Shown here piece after piece: positions 6,534-12,840 of a stretch of DNA of 12,840 bases. The notes beneath the pieces are model-generated. The model was given only the letters and a program-made list of their open reading frames with translations, had not been told where the DNA came from and made no database searches. Made by a program: the position numbers and the translations under genes. The DNA lies in the NCBI GenBank assembly GCA_011057175.1, contig DSBZ01000164.1, positions 1 through 12,840 on the forward strand. The letters run 5' to 3'. Source of the DNA: Candidatus Acetothermia bacterium. GTDB lineage: Bacteria > Bipolaricaulota > Bipolaricaulia > Bipolaricaulales > Bipolaricaulaceae. Each line of letters begins with the position of its first letter. The stretch's first letter is position 1.

Positions 6534-8070
6534 CGCGTTGGGACGAGAGATCCCGGACGCGGTGGCCGGGAGGCCGCTGCGGCCCTACCCAGGGGCGTTC
6601 GCGACCGTCCCCACCGGACGTCGGGCGGGGGGTCCCCTGAAGACGATCCGCCCCGGGGCGAACAAGGTCGCCCCGTCGCTCGACGAGGCGATCCGTCGCT
6701 CCGGCCTCCGCGACGGGATGACGATCTCTTTCCACCACTGCTTCCGCGACGGGGACAGGCTCGTCCTCCAGGTCGTCGAGGCCTGTGCTCGGCTGGGGAT
6801 CGGCGACTTGAGGCTGTTCCCCACCGCCCTCTTCCCCTGCCACGAGCCCCTCGTCCGCCACATCGGGGACGGGGTCGTCACCCGGATCGAGGGGTCGCTG
6901 AACGGTCCAATCGGGGCATTCATCTCCCGGGGCGGGAAGCTCCGCGAGCCCCCAATCCTCCGCTCCCACGGCGGCCGGTGGCGGGCCGTGGCGTGCGGCG
7001 AGGTCGAGATCGACGTCGCGTTCATCGCCGCCTCGGAAGCGGACCCCTACGGCAACGCCAACGGGATCCACGGCCCCCATGCCTGTGGCCCGATCTCGTT
7101 CTCGGTGGTGGATTCCTGGTGTGCCGACCACGTGGTGGTGGTCACCGATAACCTCGCACCGTACCCGGCCGTGCCCCCCACGATCGAGCAGGGGTACGTG
7201 GACCAGGTGGCGGTGGTGGACCAGGTCGGCGACCCGGCCGGGATCGTCACCGGCACCCTGCGCGTCACCCGTTCCCCCACCGCGCTCAGGATCGCCAAGC
7301 TCGCCGTAGACGCGGTCGCCGCGGCCGGCCTGATCCGGGAGGGGATGAGCTTTCAGGCCGGCGCCGGGGGGACTTCGCTCGCTGCCCAGGAGATCCTCGC
7401 CCGCAAGATGGCGAGAGCGGGGGTGCACGCGGCGTTCGCGATCGGGGGGACGACGAAGTACCTGGTGGCGATGCTCAAGGAGGGCCTGGTGAGGACGATC
7501 CTCGACGGCCAGGCGTTCGATGGCGAGGCCGTGCAGTCCCTGCGCACAAATCCGCGCCACCAGCGGATCACCCCTGGGTTCTACGCCGACTACAACTCCC
7601 TCGGGTGCGCCACGTACATGCTGGACTTCGCGTTCCTGGGGGGGACCGAGGTCGACCTCGACTTCAACGTGAACGTGAACACCCACTCCGACGGCCAACT
7701 CCTCCATGGGATCGGCGGGCACCAGGACGTGGCCGCCGGGGCCCGCGTGACGGTGATCACCATGCCCACCCTGCGCGGCCGGGTGCCCGTGATCCGGGAC
7801 CAGGTTACCACCGTCACCACCCCCGGCGAGGTGATCGACCTCGTGGTCACCGAGCGGGGGATCGCCGTGAACCCACGTCGTCCGGACCTCGCCGAGGACC
7901 TCAGGCGGGCGGGGCTCCCGGTGCGAACCCTTGAGGAGATGAAGGCGGCGGCGGAGCGGCTGGTGGGGAAAGGGAAGAGCCCGATCTGGGGCGACGAGAT
8001 CGTGGGCGTGATCCAGTGGCGCGATGGGACGGTGATTGACGTGGTGCGGAAGGTGGAGGGTTGGGCATGA
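6523..8070 (+). CDS. citF: Citrate lyase alpha subunit (citrate:acyl-carrier CoA-transferase)
   Basis: CitF swaps the acetyl group on the carrier for citrate, forming the citryl thioester that CitE cleaves. The 515-residue length is normal for the family. Recognisable segments are RPYPGAF (20-26), ISFHHCFRDGD (68-78), EADPYGNANG (near 172), the CitF hallmark SFQAGAGGTSLAAQ (276-289), IGGTTKYLVAML (307-318), FNVNVNTHSDG (near 383), and IGGHQD and ITMPTLRGRVPVIRD further on. ATG 6523 follows GGGAGGGGAG and sits inside the end of the CitDE gene, a sign of coupled translation and a stoichiometric complex. If the carrier domain lacks the usual prosthetic serine, this subunit could act as a transferase on free CoA. 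That is inference only; the fold and family are clear. Confidence 0.93.
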   Translation: MPTNALGREIPDAVAGRPLRPYPGAFATVPTGRRAGGPLKTIRPGANKVAPSLDEAIRRSGLRDGMTISFHHCFRDGDRLVLQVVEACARLGIGDLRLFPTALFPCHEPLVRHIGDGVVTRIEGSLNGPIGAFISRGGKLREPPILRSHGGRWRAVACGEVEIDVAFIAASEADPYGNANGIHGPHACGPISFSVVDSWCADHVVVVTDNLAPYPAVPPTIEQGYVDQVAVVDQVGDPAGIVTGTLRVTRSPTALRIAKLAVDAVAAAGLIREGMSFQAGAGGTSLAAQEILARKMARAGVHAAFAIGGTTKYLVAMLKEGLVRTILDGQAFDGEAVQSLRTNPRHQRITPGFYADYNSLGCATYMLDFAFLGGTEVDLDFNVNVNTHSDGQLLHGIGGHQDVAAGARVTVITMPTLRGRVPVIRDQVTTVTTPGEVIDLVVTERGIAVNPRRPDLAEDLRRAGLPVRTLEEMKAAAERLVGKGKSPIWGDEIVGVIQWRDGTVIDVVRKVEGWA

Positions 8071-8597
8071 ACGAGGAGATCAAGAAGCTACTGCCAGAGG
8101 TGGATTGGATCGAGGACCGGACGCTCCAGGACGCGGTGTTGGACACGTACGCCCGGGCCCTGGCCGAGGGCGGCTGGAAGCCAGCGGACATGGCGCGGAT
8201 GCCGTTCACCCTGCTCAAGACCTCGAGCATCAACTACCTCGAGCACGTGCGGGCGGTGACCAAGATCGCCCGTGCCGCGTACGACACGTTTCAGGAGGTG
8301 TTTGGCGACGGGGTGCCCCTGAACCGGGATGTCCTCCTCGCCGGGGCCCTCCTCCACGACGTGGGTAAGCTCGTGGAAATCGCGGAGGCAGGGGGGAAGT
8401 TCCAGAAGTCCCGGTCCGGGAAGGCGCTGCGGCACCCGTTCTCCGGTGCGGCCCTCGCCTACGCGGCTGGGCTCCCCCCCGAGGTGGTGCACATCATCGC
8501 CGTGCACTCCAAGGAAGGGGACCCCTACCCCCGCTCCCCAGAGGGGGCGGTGGTTCACCACGCCGACTTCATCACGTTCGACACGATCCCGTCATAA
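8067..8597 (+). CDS. HD-domain metal-dependent phosphohydrolase, substrate unknown
   Basis: The 176-residue protein has the HD-superfamily metal signature: His60 (NYLEH), the HD pair His97-Asp98 in LLHDVGK, further histidines at 123 and 147 (AVHSKE), and the C-terminal HHAD motif with Asp167. It is a single small HD domain without a signal peptide or membrane segment, so it is cytosolic. Start ATG 8067 overlaps the citF stop (ATGA) and has GGAGGG 6 nt upstream; an in-frame TTG at 8061 is less likely. Proteins of this type hydrolyse nucleotides, cyclic dinucleotides or other phosphoesters, and the sequence does not show which. Its location between the lyase and aconitase genes hints at a role in prosthetic-group or CoA-derivative metabolism or in signalling, but nothing proves this. 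Confidence 0.85.
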   Translation: MNEEIKKLLPEVDWIEDRTLQDAVLDTYARALAEGGWKPADMARMPFTLLKTSSINYLEHVRAVTKIARAAYDTFQEVFGDGVPLNRDVLLAGALLHDVGKLVEIAEAGGKFQKSRSGKALRHPFSGAALAYAAGLPPEVVHIIAVHSKEGDPYPRSPEGAVVHHADFITFDTIPS

Positions 8598-8606
8598 GGA
8601 GGAACG

Positions 8607-9872
8607 GTGGGGAAAACGTTTGCCGAGAAGATCCTGGCCCAGAAGGCGGGGCTGGCCGCAGTCGAGCCGGGCCAGATCGTGACCGCGCGGCCGGACCTCG
8701 GGATGTCCCACGACAACACCGCGGCTATCGTCCAGCTCTTCCACAGGATCAGCCTCAAACGGGTGCAGGAGCCGGGGAAGTTCGTGGTGATCCTCGACCA
8801 CGTGGTCCCGGCAGCGAGCGTGGAGTACGCCCAGAACCACAAGGACATCCGCGAGTTCGTGCGCGAACAGGGAATCCGGTTCTACGACGTCGGCCGCGGC
8901 GTTTGCCACCAAGTGGTGGTGGAGGAAGGGTTAGCTCGGCCGGGGGACCTCATCCTCGGGGCGGACTCCCATACCCCGACGTATGGGGCACTGGGTGCGT
9001 TCTCGGCCGGCATCGGGCGCTCCGAGATGGCCGCCCTGTGGGCGACGGGCGAGCTGTGGCTCAAGGTGCCGACGAGCTTCCGGATCGAGCTCGAGGGGGA
9101 ACTCCCTGAGCTGGTGACGGCCAAGGATGTGATCCTGTACTTGATCGGCAAGCTCGGCGCCGACGGAGCCGTGTATCGGTCGGTGGAGTTCGCCGGTCCG
9201 ATCGTGGAGAGGATGGGCATCGCCGACCGGATGGTGATGGCGAACATGGCCGCGGAGATGGGGGCCAAGAACGCGTTCATCGCTCCCGACGAGACCACGT
9301 TCGCCTACCTCGCCGACCGGACTAAGGATGCGTTCACCCCCATCTACCCCGACCCCGATGCGGTGTACGAGAAGGTGGTGCGGTTCGACGTGGGTGACCT
9401 CGAGCCCCAGGTGGCCTGTCCGCCGGGCGTGGACCACGTGGTGCCGATCTCCCATGTGGCGGGGAAGAAGGTGGACCAGGTCGTGTTGGGAACGTGTACC
9501 AACGGGCGGATCGAGGACCTGCGCCTGGCGGCGGAGGTGATGTCCGGGCGGCCGGTGGCGGAGGGGGTCCGGATGATCGTGCTCCCCGCGTCGCAGGAGG
9601 TGTGGTTGCAGGCGGCGGAGGAGGGGCTGCTCGCCGAGTTCGTGGCCGCCGGGGCCCTCGTGCTCAACCCGGGCTGCGGGCCGTGCCTCGGAGCCCACGA
9701 GGGCGTCCTCGCCCCCGGCGAGGTCGGCCTCGCCACCTCGAACCGGAACTTCAAGGGCCGGATGGGGTCGCCGGACGCGGAGCTGTACCTCGGCTCCCCG
9801 GCCGTGGCCGCAGCGGCCGCGGCGACGGGGAAGATCACCGACCCCCGGCGGCTCCTGGAGGAGGGAAGATGA
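8607..9872 (+). CDS. Aconitase-superfamily (LeuC/HacA-type) dehydratase large subunit
   Basis: The large, Fe-S-bearing subunit of a two-subunit hydro-lyase would isomerise a hydroxy-tricarboxylate or isopropylmalate-like acid through its dehydrated intermediate. All catalytic marks are present: SHDNTA (34-39), DHVVPA (64-69), GRGVCHQV (97-104), [15 protein letters not shown] (118-132), the [4Fe-4S] cysteines Cys297 (GTCTNGR) and Cys357/Cys360 (NPGCGPCLG), and [11 protein letters not shown] (377-387). The 421 residues match the short HacA/archaeal-type LeuC group rather than the ~465-residue enteric LeuC. The GTG start at 8607 follows AAGGAGG and begins the homologous region. No leucine-biosynthesis gene neighbours it (no leuA); citrate lyase and an IDH-like gene do, so aconitase or methylaconitase activity is the contextual guess. 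The real substrate is uncertain. Confidence 0.9.
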   Translation: MGKTFAEKILAQKAGLAAVEPGQIVTARPDLGMSHDNTAAIVQLFHRISLKRVQEPGKFVVILDHVVPAASVEYAQNHKDIREFVREQGIRFYDVGRGVCHQVVVEEGLARPGDLILGADSHTPTYGALGAFSAGIGRSEMAALWATGELWLKVPTSFRIELEGELPELVTAKDVILYLIGKLGADGAVYRSVEFAGPIVERMGIADRMVMANMAAEMGAKNAFIAPDETTFAYLADRTKDAFTPIYPDPDAVYEKVVRFDVGDLEPQVACPPGVDHVVPISHVAGKKVDQVVLGTCTNGRIEDLRLAAEVMSGRPVAEGVRMIVLPASQEVWLQAAEEGLLAEFVAAGALVLNPGCGPCLGAHEGVLAPGEVGLATSNRNFKGRMGSPDAELYLGSPAVAAAAAATGKITDPRRLLEEGR

Positions 9873-10363
9873 TCGCTGGACGCGCTTGGAAGTACGGGGA
9901 CGACGTGAACACGGACGTCATCTTCCCCGGCCGGTACACCTACGCACGGATGGAGCCCAAGGAGATGGCCCAGCACGCCTTGGAGGACCTCGACCCCGCG
10001 TTCGCGCGCGAGGTGAAGCCGGGGGACGTGATCGTGGCCGGCCGCAACTTCGGGTGCGGCTCGTCCCGGGAGCAGGCGGCGACGTGCCTCGCCGCCGCCG
10101 GGGTGGGAGCGGTGGTGGCGAAGGGGTTCGCGCGGATCTTCTTCCGCAACGCGATCAACTCCGGCCTCCTCGTCCTGGAGATCCCGGACGCGGTGGACGC
10201 GATCCAGTCGGGCGATCGGGTTGAGATCGACGTCGCGGGAGGCGCGCTCACCCACAAGGGCCGGAGGTATCCGTTCCCGCCGCTCCCGGACGTGGTGCGG
10301 GAGATCCTCGCCGCCGGTGGGCTCATCCCCTACCTCCGGGACAGGCTCGCCAAGGAGGGATGA
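9869..10363 (+). CDS. Aconitase-superfamily (LeuD-type) dehydratase small subunit
   Basis: This 164-residue swivel-domain subunit completes the active site of the preceding large subunit; the two genes overlap as ATGA. Conserved parts are [15 protein letters not shown] (9-23), [13 protein letters not shown] (58-70) with the substrate-binding Ser-Ser-Arg, and [14 protein letters not shown] (87-100). The loop that helps set specificity in archaeal homoaconitase and isopropylmalate isomerase (after PGRY) reads TYARMEP (24-30). This is neither the YLRT type associated with homoaconitase nor the YLVYT type associated with isopropylmalate isomerase, as I recall them. ATG 9869 with GGAGGAGGG upstream is the start; an open frame running upstream to 9494 is only a shadow inside the large subunit. 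Confidence 0.92.
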   Translation: MIAGRAWKYGDDVNTDVIFPGRYTYARMEPKEMAQHALEDLDPAFAREVKPGDVIVAGRNFGCGSSREQAATCLAAAGVGAVVAKGFARIFFRNAINSGLLVLEIPDAVDAIQSGDRVEIDVAGGALTHKGRRYPFPPLPDVVREILAAGGLIPYLRDRLAKEG

Positions 10364-11485
10364 ATGGCCAACCACCGGATCGCTTACCTCCCCGGGGACG
10401 GGATCGGGCCGGAGGTGCTCGCCGCCGCGCGCCTCGTCCTCGACTCCGTAGGGTTCGACGCCGAGTACGTACCGGGCGACATCGGGTGGAGGTTCTGGTG
10501 CGAGGAGGGGGATCCGTTCCCCCAGCGGACGATCGACCTCCTCCACGAGGTGGACGCGGCCCTGTTCGGGGCGATCACGTCCAAGCCGGCCAAGGAGGCG
10601 GAGGCCGAGCTTGCCCCTGCGCTGCGGGGCAAGGGCCTCGCCTACCGGTCGCCCATCGTGCGCATGCGCCAGCTGTTCGACCTCTACGTGTGCCTGAGGC
10701 CGTGCAAGGCCTATCCGGGGAACCCCCTCAACTACCGGGAGGAGATCGACCTCGTCGTGTTCCGGGAGAACACGGAGGACCTCTACGCCGGGGTCGAGCT
10801 CCGCCCCGTGCCGCCGGAGCTCTCCGATCTCCTCGGCAAGGTGGCGAAGCCATTCGCACCCTTCCGCGAGCTCGCCCCGGACCAGTATGCGGTCTCGTGC
10901 AAGATCAACACCCGCCAGGGGTCGGAGCGGATCGTGCGTGCCGCGTTCGAGTTCGCCCGCCGGAACGGGCGAAAGAAGGTCACCGCAGTCCACAAGGCAA
11001 ATGTGGTGCGGGCCACGGACGGCTTGTTCCTGGAGGTGGCCCGGGAGGTGGCAGCCGAGTACCCGGAGATCGCGTTCGAACACGCCAACATCGACGCCAT
11101 GTGCATGTGGCTCCTCAAGAACCCGCTTCAATACGACGTCCTCGTCGCTCCAAACCTCTACGGGGACATCATCTCCGACCTCTGCGCCCAGATGGTGGGT
11201 GGGCTCGGGTTCGGCTGTTCGGGGAACATCGGGGACGAGCTCGGGGTATTCGAGCCGACCCACGGATCCGCTCCCAAGTACGCGGGGCAGCGCAAGGTGA
11301 ACCCGATCGCGTCCATCCTCGCCGCGAAGATGATGCTGGAGTGGCTGGGGGAGGGGGAGCGGGCGGCGCGGATCGAGCGCGGCGTGGCGCGGGTCATCGC
11401 CGAGGGGAGGGTCCGCACCTACGACATGGGCGGGACGGCGACCACGGACGAGATGGCCGAGGCGGTCGCCCGCGCCGCCCACTAG
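10364..11485 (+). CDS. Isocitrate/isopropylmalate dehydrogenase family enzyme, NADP-type cofactor loop
   Basis: This beta-decarboxylating dehydrogenase (373 aa) would oxidise a 2R,3S-malate-type acid such as isocitrate to the 2-oxo acid plus CO2, or run in reverse. Equivalents of the E. coli IDH catalytic residues are all visible: Arg102, Arg112, Arg134, Tyr141, Lys211, Asp244, Asp268 and Asp272 (NLYGDIISD). The cofactor loop HGSAPKYAGQRKVNP (300-314) has Lys305, Tyr306 and Val312, matching E. coli Lys344, Tyr345 and Val351, the NADP-selecting set, with Tyr353 for Tyr391; Arg395, however, is Gly357. The gamma-carboxylate motif, Ser-Leu-Asn in E. coli (113-115), is Ser96-Pro97-Ile98, so the side-chain specificity may differ. 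ATG 10364 directly abuts the small-subunit stop, with AAGGAGG 5 nt upstream. Isocitrate is the contextual best guess. Confidence 0.87.
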   Translation: MANHRIAYLPGDGIGPEVLAAARLVLDSVGFDAEYVPGDIGWRFWCEEGDPFPQRTIDLLHEVDAALFGAITSKPAKEAEAELAPALRGKGLAYRSPIVRMRQLFDLYVCLRPCKAYPGNPLNYREEIDLVVFRENTEDLYAGVELRPVPPELSDLLGKVAKPFAPFRELAPDQYAVSCKINTRQGSERIVRAAFEFARRNGRKKVTAVHKANVVRATDGLFLEVAREVAAEYPEIAFEHANIDAMCMWLLKNPLQYDVLVAPNLYGDIISDLCAQMVGGLGFGCSGNIGDELGVFEPTHGSAPKYAGQRKVNPIASILAAKMMLEWLGEGERAARIERGVARVIAEGRVRTYDMGGTATTDEMAEAVARAAH

Positions 11486-11495
11486 GGAGGCAATG

Positions 11496-12840
11496 ATGGT
11501 ACCGATCAGCAAACAACTGGCCGAGTTCGCCCACAGCCTCCGCTACGAGGACATCCCCGACGAGGCGCGCACGGAGGCGAAGCGGTTCCTTCTCGATTCG
11601 CTGGGGTGCGCGCTTGCCGCGCTCGACCTCCCCGACATCGCCGCCGCCCGCCGCTACGTCGAGGAGATCGGGGGGGCGGATCACGCCACCGTGATTGGGT
11701 TCGGGACGCGCACGAATCTGCCCCTCGCCACCTTCATGAACGCCCTCCTCATCCGCGCTCTCGACTACAACGATATCTACTGGAAGCAAGACCCGTCGCA
11801 TCCTTCCGACATCATCCCCGCCGCCCTCGCTCCCGCGGAGCTGCGCGGGCTCTCCGGGAAGGACCTCCTCGTGGGGATCGTGATCGCTTACGAGCTCGAG
11901 ATGCGGCTGTGCCTCGCCGCCCACCCCGGGATCCGCGAGGTGGGGTGGCACCACGCCAGCTTGACTCAATTCGCGAGCCCACTCGTGGCGGGGCGGATGC
12001 TCGGGCTGTCCCTAGACGAGCTCGTGGCCGCGGTTGGGATCTCCGGTTCCAGCCACTTCACCCTCGGGGGGGTCGTGGCCGGCAAGCTCACGAACATGAA
12101 GAACACCGCCGATCCGATGGCCGTGGAGGCCGGTGTGCGGGCGGCACTCCTGGCGGGCGAGGGTTACACCGGGCCGGTGGAGGTGTTCGAGGGGAAGGAG
12201 GGCCTGTTCCAGGTCATCGGCAACGTGAAGTGGGACCCCGCGGCCCTCCTCTCCGGCCTCGGGGAGAGGTTCCTCATCACCGAGTGCGCCTACAAGGCGT
12301 TCCCCACCGAGGCCCTCACCCACCAGCCGATCACCGCCGTGCTCGCCCTCCGCGCCGAGCACGGCATCGACCCGCGGGGAGTGCGCGAGGTCCTGGTGGA
12401 GACGACGACCCGCGGCGCGGACATCCTCTCCGACCCCGAGAAGTACCGCCCGACGACGAAGGAGACGGCCGACCACTCGCTCCCCTACTGCATCGCCGTG
12501 GCTCTGGCCAAGGGGAACGTCCTCCCGAGCGACTTCGCCCCCGAGGCGCTGCGAGACCCCCTCGTGGGGGAGCTCCTCGGGAAGATCAAGGTCGTGAAGA
12601 ACCCCGAGATCGACGCCCTGTTCCCAAAGGTGAAGCGGGCGATCGTGACGATCCGCCTCGCCGATGGGCGGACCTTCCGCCGGGTGGAGGACTTCGCCAA
12701 AGGGGAGCCGGAGCGGCCGCTGTCCGACGCCGAGCTCCTCGCCAAGTTCCGCGCCAACGTGGGGCGCGCGCTCCCCGAGCGGCAGCGAGAGGAGCTGATC
12801 GCGGCGACGATGGGCCTGGAGAAGGTAGGGGACGTTCGCC
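11496..12840 (+). CDS. MmgE/PrpD family protein (2-methylcitrate dehydratase / cis-aconitate decarboxylase-like), 3' end outside window
   Basis: The frame is open for 448 codons to the window edge, and probably lacks only the last few residues (family length about 450-480). PrpD dehydrates 2-methylcitrate without an Fe-S cluster; relatives include cis-aconitate decarboxylase. Family marks are RFLLDSLGCALAA (30-42), LDYNDIYWKQDPSHPSD (89-105), GWHHAS (150-155), KLTNMKNTADP (197-207) with a lysine at the expected active-site position, YKAFPTEALTHQ (266-277) and ETADHSLPY (323-331). Against the DFDDT...H motif of human cis-aconitate decarboxylase, the threonine is Ile and there are two extra residues before the histidine. 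ATG 11496 lies 5 nt from GGGAGG; the in-frame ATG at 11493 is too close (2 nt). It follows the dehydrogenase gene by 10 nt, so it belongs to the same operon. Substrate is uncertain. Confidence 0.9.
   Translation, partial: MVPISKQLAEFAHSLRYEDIPDEARTEAKRFLLDSLGCALAALDLPDIAAARRYVEEIGGADHATVIGFGTRTNLPLATFMNALLIRALDYNDIYWKQDPSHPSDIIPAALAPAELRGLSGKDLLVGIVIAYELEMRLCLAAHPGIREVGWHHASLTQFASPLVAGRMLGLSLDELVAAVGISGSSHFTLGGVVAGKLTNMKNTADPMAVEAGVRAALLAGEGYTGPVEVFEGKEGLFQVIGNVKWDPAALLSGLGERFLITECAYKAFPTEALTHQPITAVLALRAEHGIDPRGVREVLVETTTRGADILSDPEKYRPTTKETADHSLPYCIAVALAKGNVLPSDFAPEALRDPLVGELLGKIKVVKNPEIDALFPKVKRAIVTIRLADGRTFRRVEDFAKGEPERPLSDAELLAKFRANVGRALPERQREELIAATMGLEKVGDVR

Noticed and set aside
8607-10363. 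Calling the large/small dehydratase pair leuC/leuD of leucine biosynthesis
   Set aside because: No leuA or leuB partner is visible, the specificity loop is atypical, and the operon context is citrate-like, so only the superfamily is named.
9344-11512. 722-codon minus-strand open frame opposite the dehydratase and dehydrogenase genes
   Set aside because: The opposite strand carries three well-conserved enzymes with full motifs. The frame has no homology-like segments and is a by-product of high GC at third positions.
1-12840. CRISPR arrays, rRNA or tRNA genes, insertion sequences, attachment sites
   Set aside because: No regularly spaced repeats, no tRNA/rRNA-like segments and no transposase or integrase reading frames were seen on either strand.

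Overview
The window is GC-rich, densely coding bacterial DNA in which nearly every gene is preceded by a strong GGAGG-type Shine-Dalgarno. A rubredoxin with an NADH:rubredoxin-type oxidoreductase points to an anaerobic or microaerophilic lifestyle. A citrate-lyase/aconitase/isocitrate-dehydrogenase gene set and a DUF3417-type glucan phosphorylase point to central-carbon chemistry. The phylum cannot be fixed from the sequence; an uncultivated high-GC anaerobe (for example Bipolaricaulota- or Chloroflexota-like) is only a guess.

Left part (1-2329, + strand): a single alpha-glucan phosphorylase gene that appears to start directly downstream of a -10 box (leaderless). It is closed by a perfect 13-bp hairpin lying between convergent genes.

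Middle part (2330-5148, - strand): a small exported protein with an internal 31-residue duplication, and a two-gene operon of rubredoxin followed by an FAD/NAD(P)H oxidoreductase, with a perfect TATAAT upstream. Next comes a decayed MgtC/DUF4010 membrane-protein gene. It has lost its 5' end, carries two in-frame amber codons and seems to have an internal deletion. The rubredoxin gene (53 aa) is easily missed because of its size.

Right part (5149-12840, + strand): a tightly packed operon starting from a candidate promoter at 5225-5230. It encodes a CitD-CitE fusion (citrate lyase carrier plus beta subunit), CitF (alpha subunit, CoA-transferase), an HD-domain hydrolase, aconitase/LeuC-like large and LeuD-like small subunits, an isocitrate/isopropylmalate-dehydrogenase-family enzyme with an NADP-type cofactor loop, and an MmgE/PrpD protein that runs off the end of the window. 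Gene spacing is -11, -4, 9, -4, 0 and 10 nt, so co-transcription is very likely.

Taken together, the operon could interconvert acetyl units plus oxaloacetate (or a homologue), citrate (or methylcitrate), cis-aconitate, isocitrate and 2-oxoglutarate in either direction. Several substrate- or cofactor-determining positions deviate from the textbook enzymes: the carrier serine of CitD, the LeuD specificity loop, the gamma-carboxylate motif of the dehydrogenase, and the threonine of the PrpD active-site motif. The real substrates may therefore differ from citrate and isocitrate. This is the most interesting part of the window.
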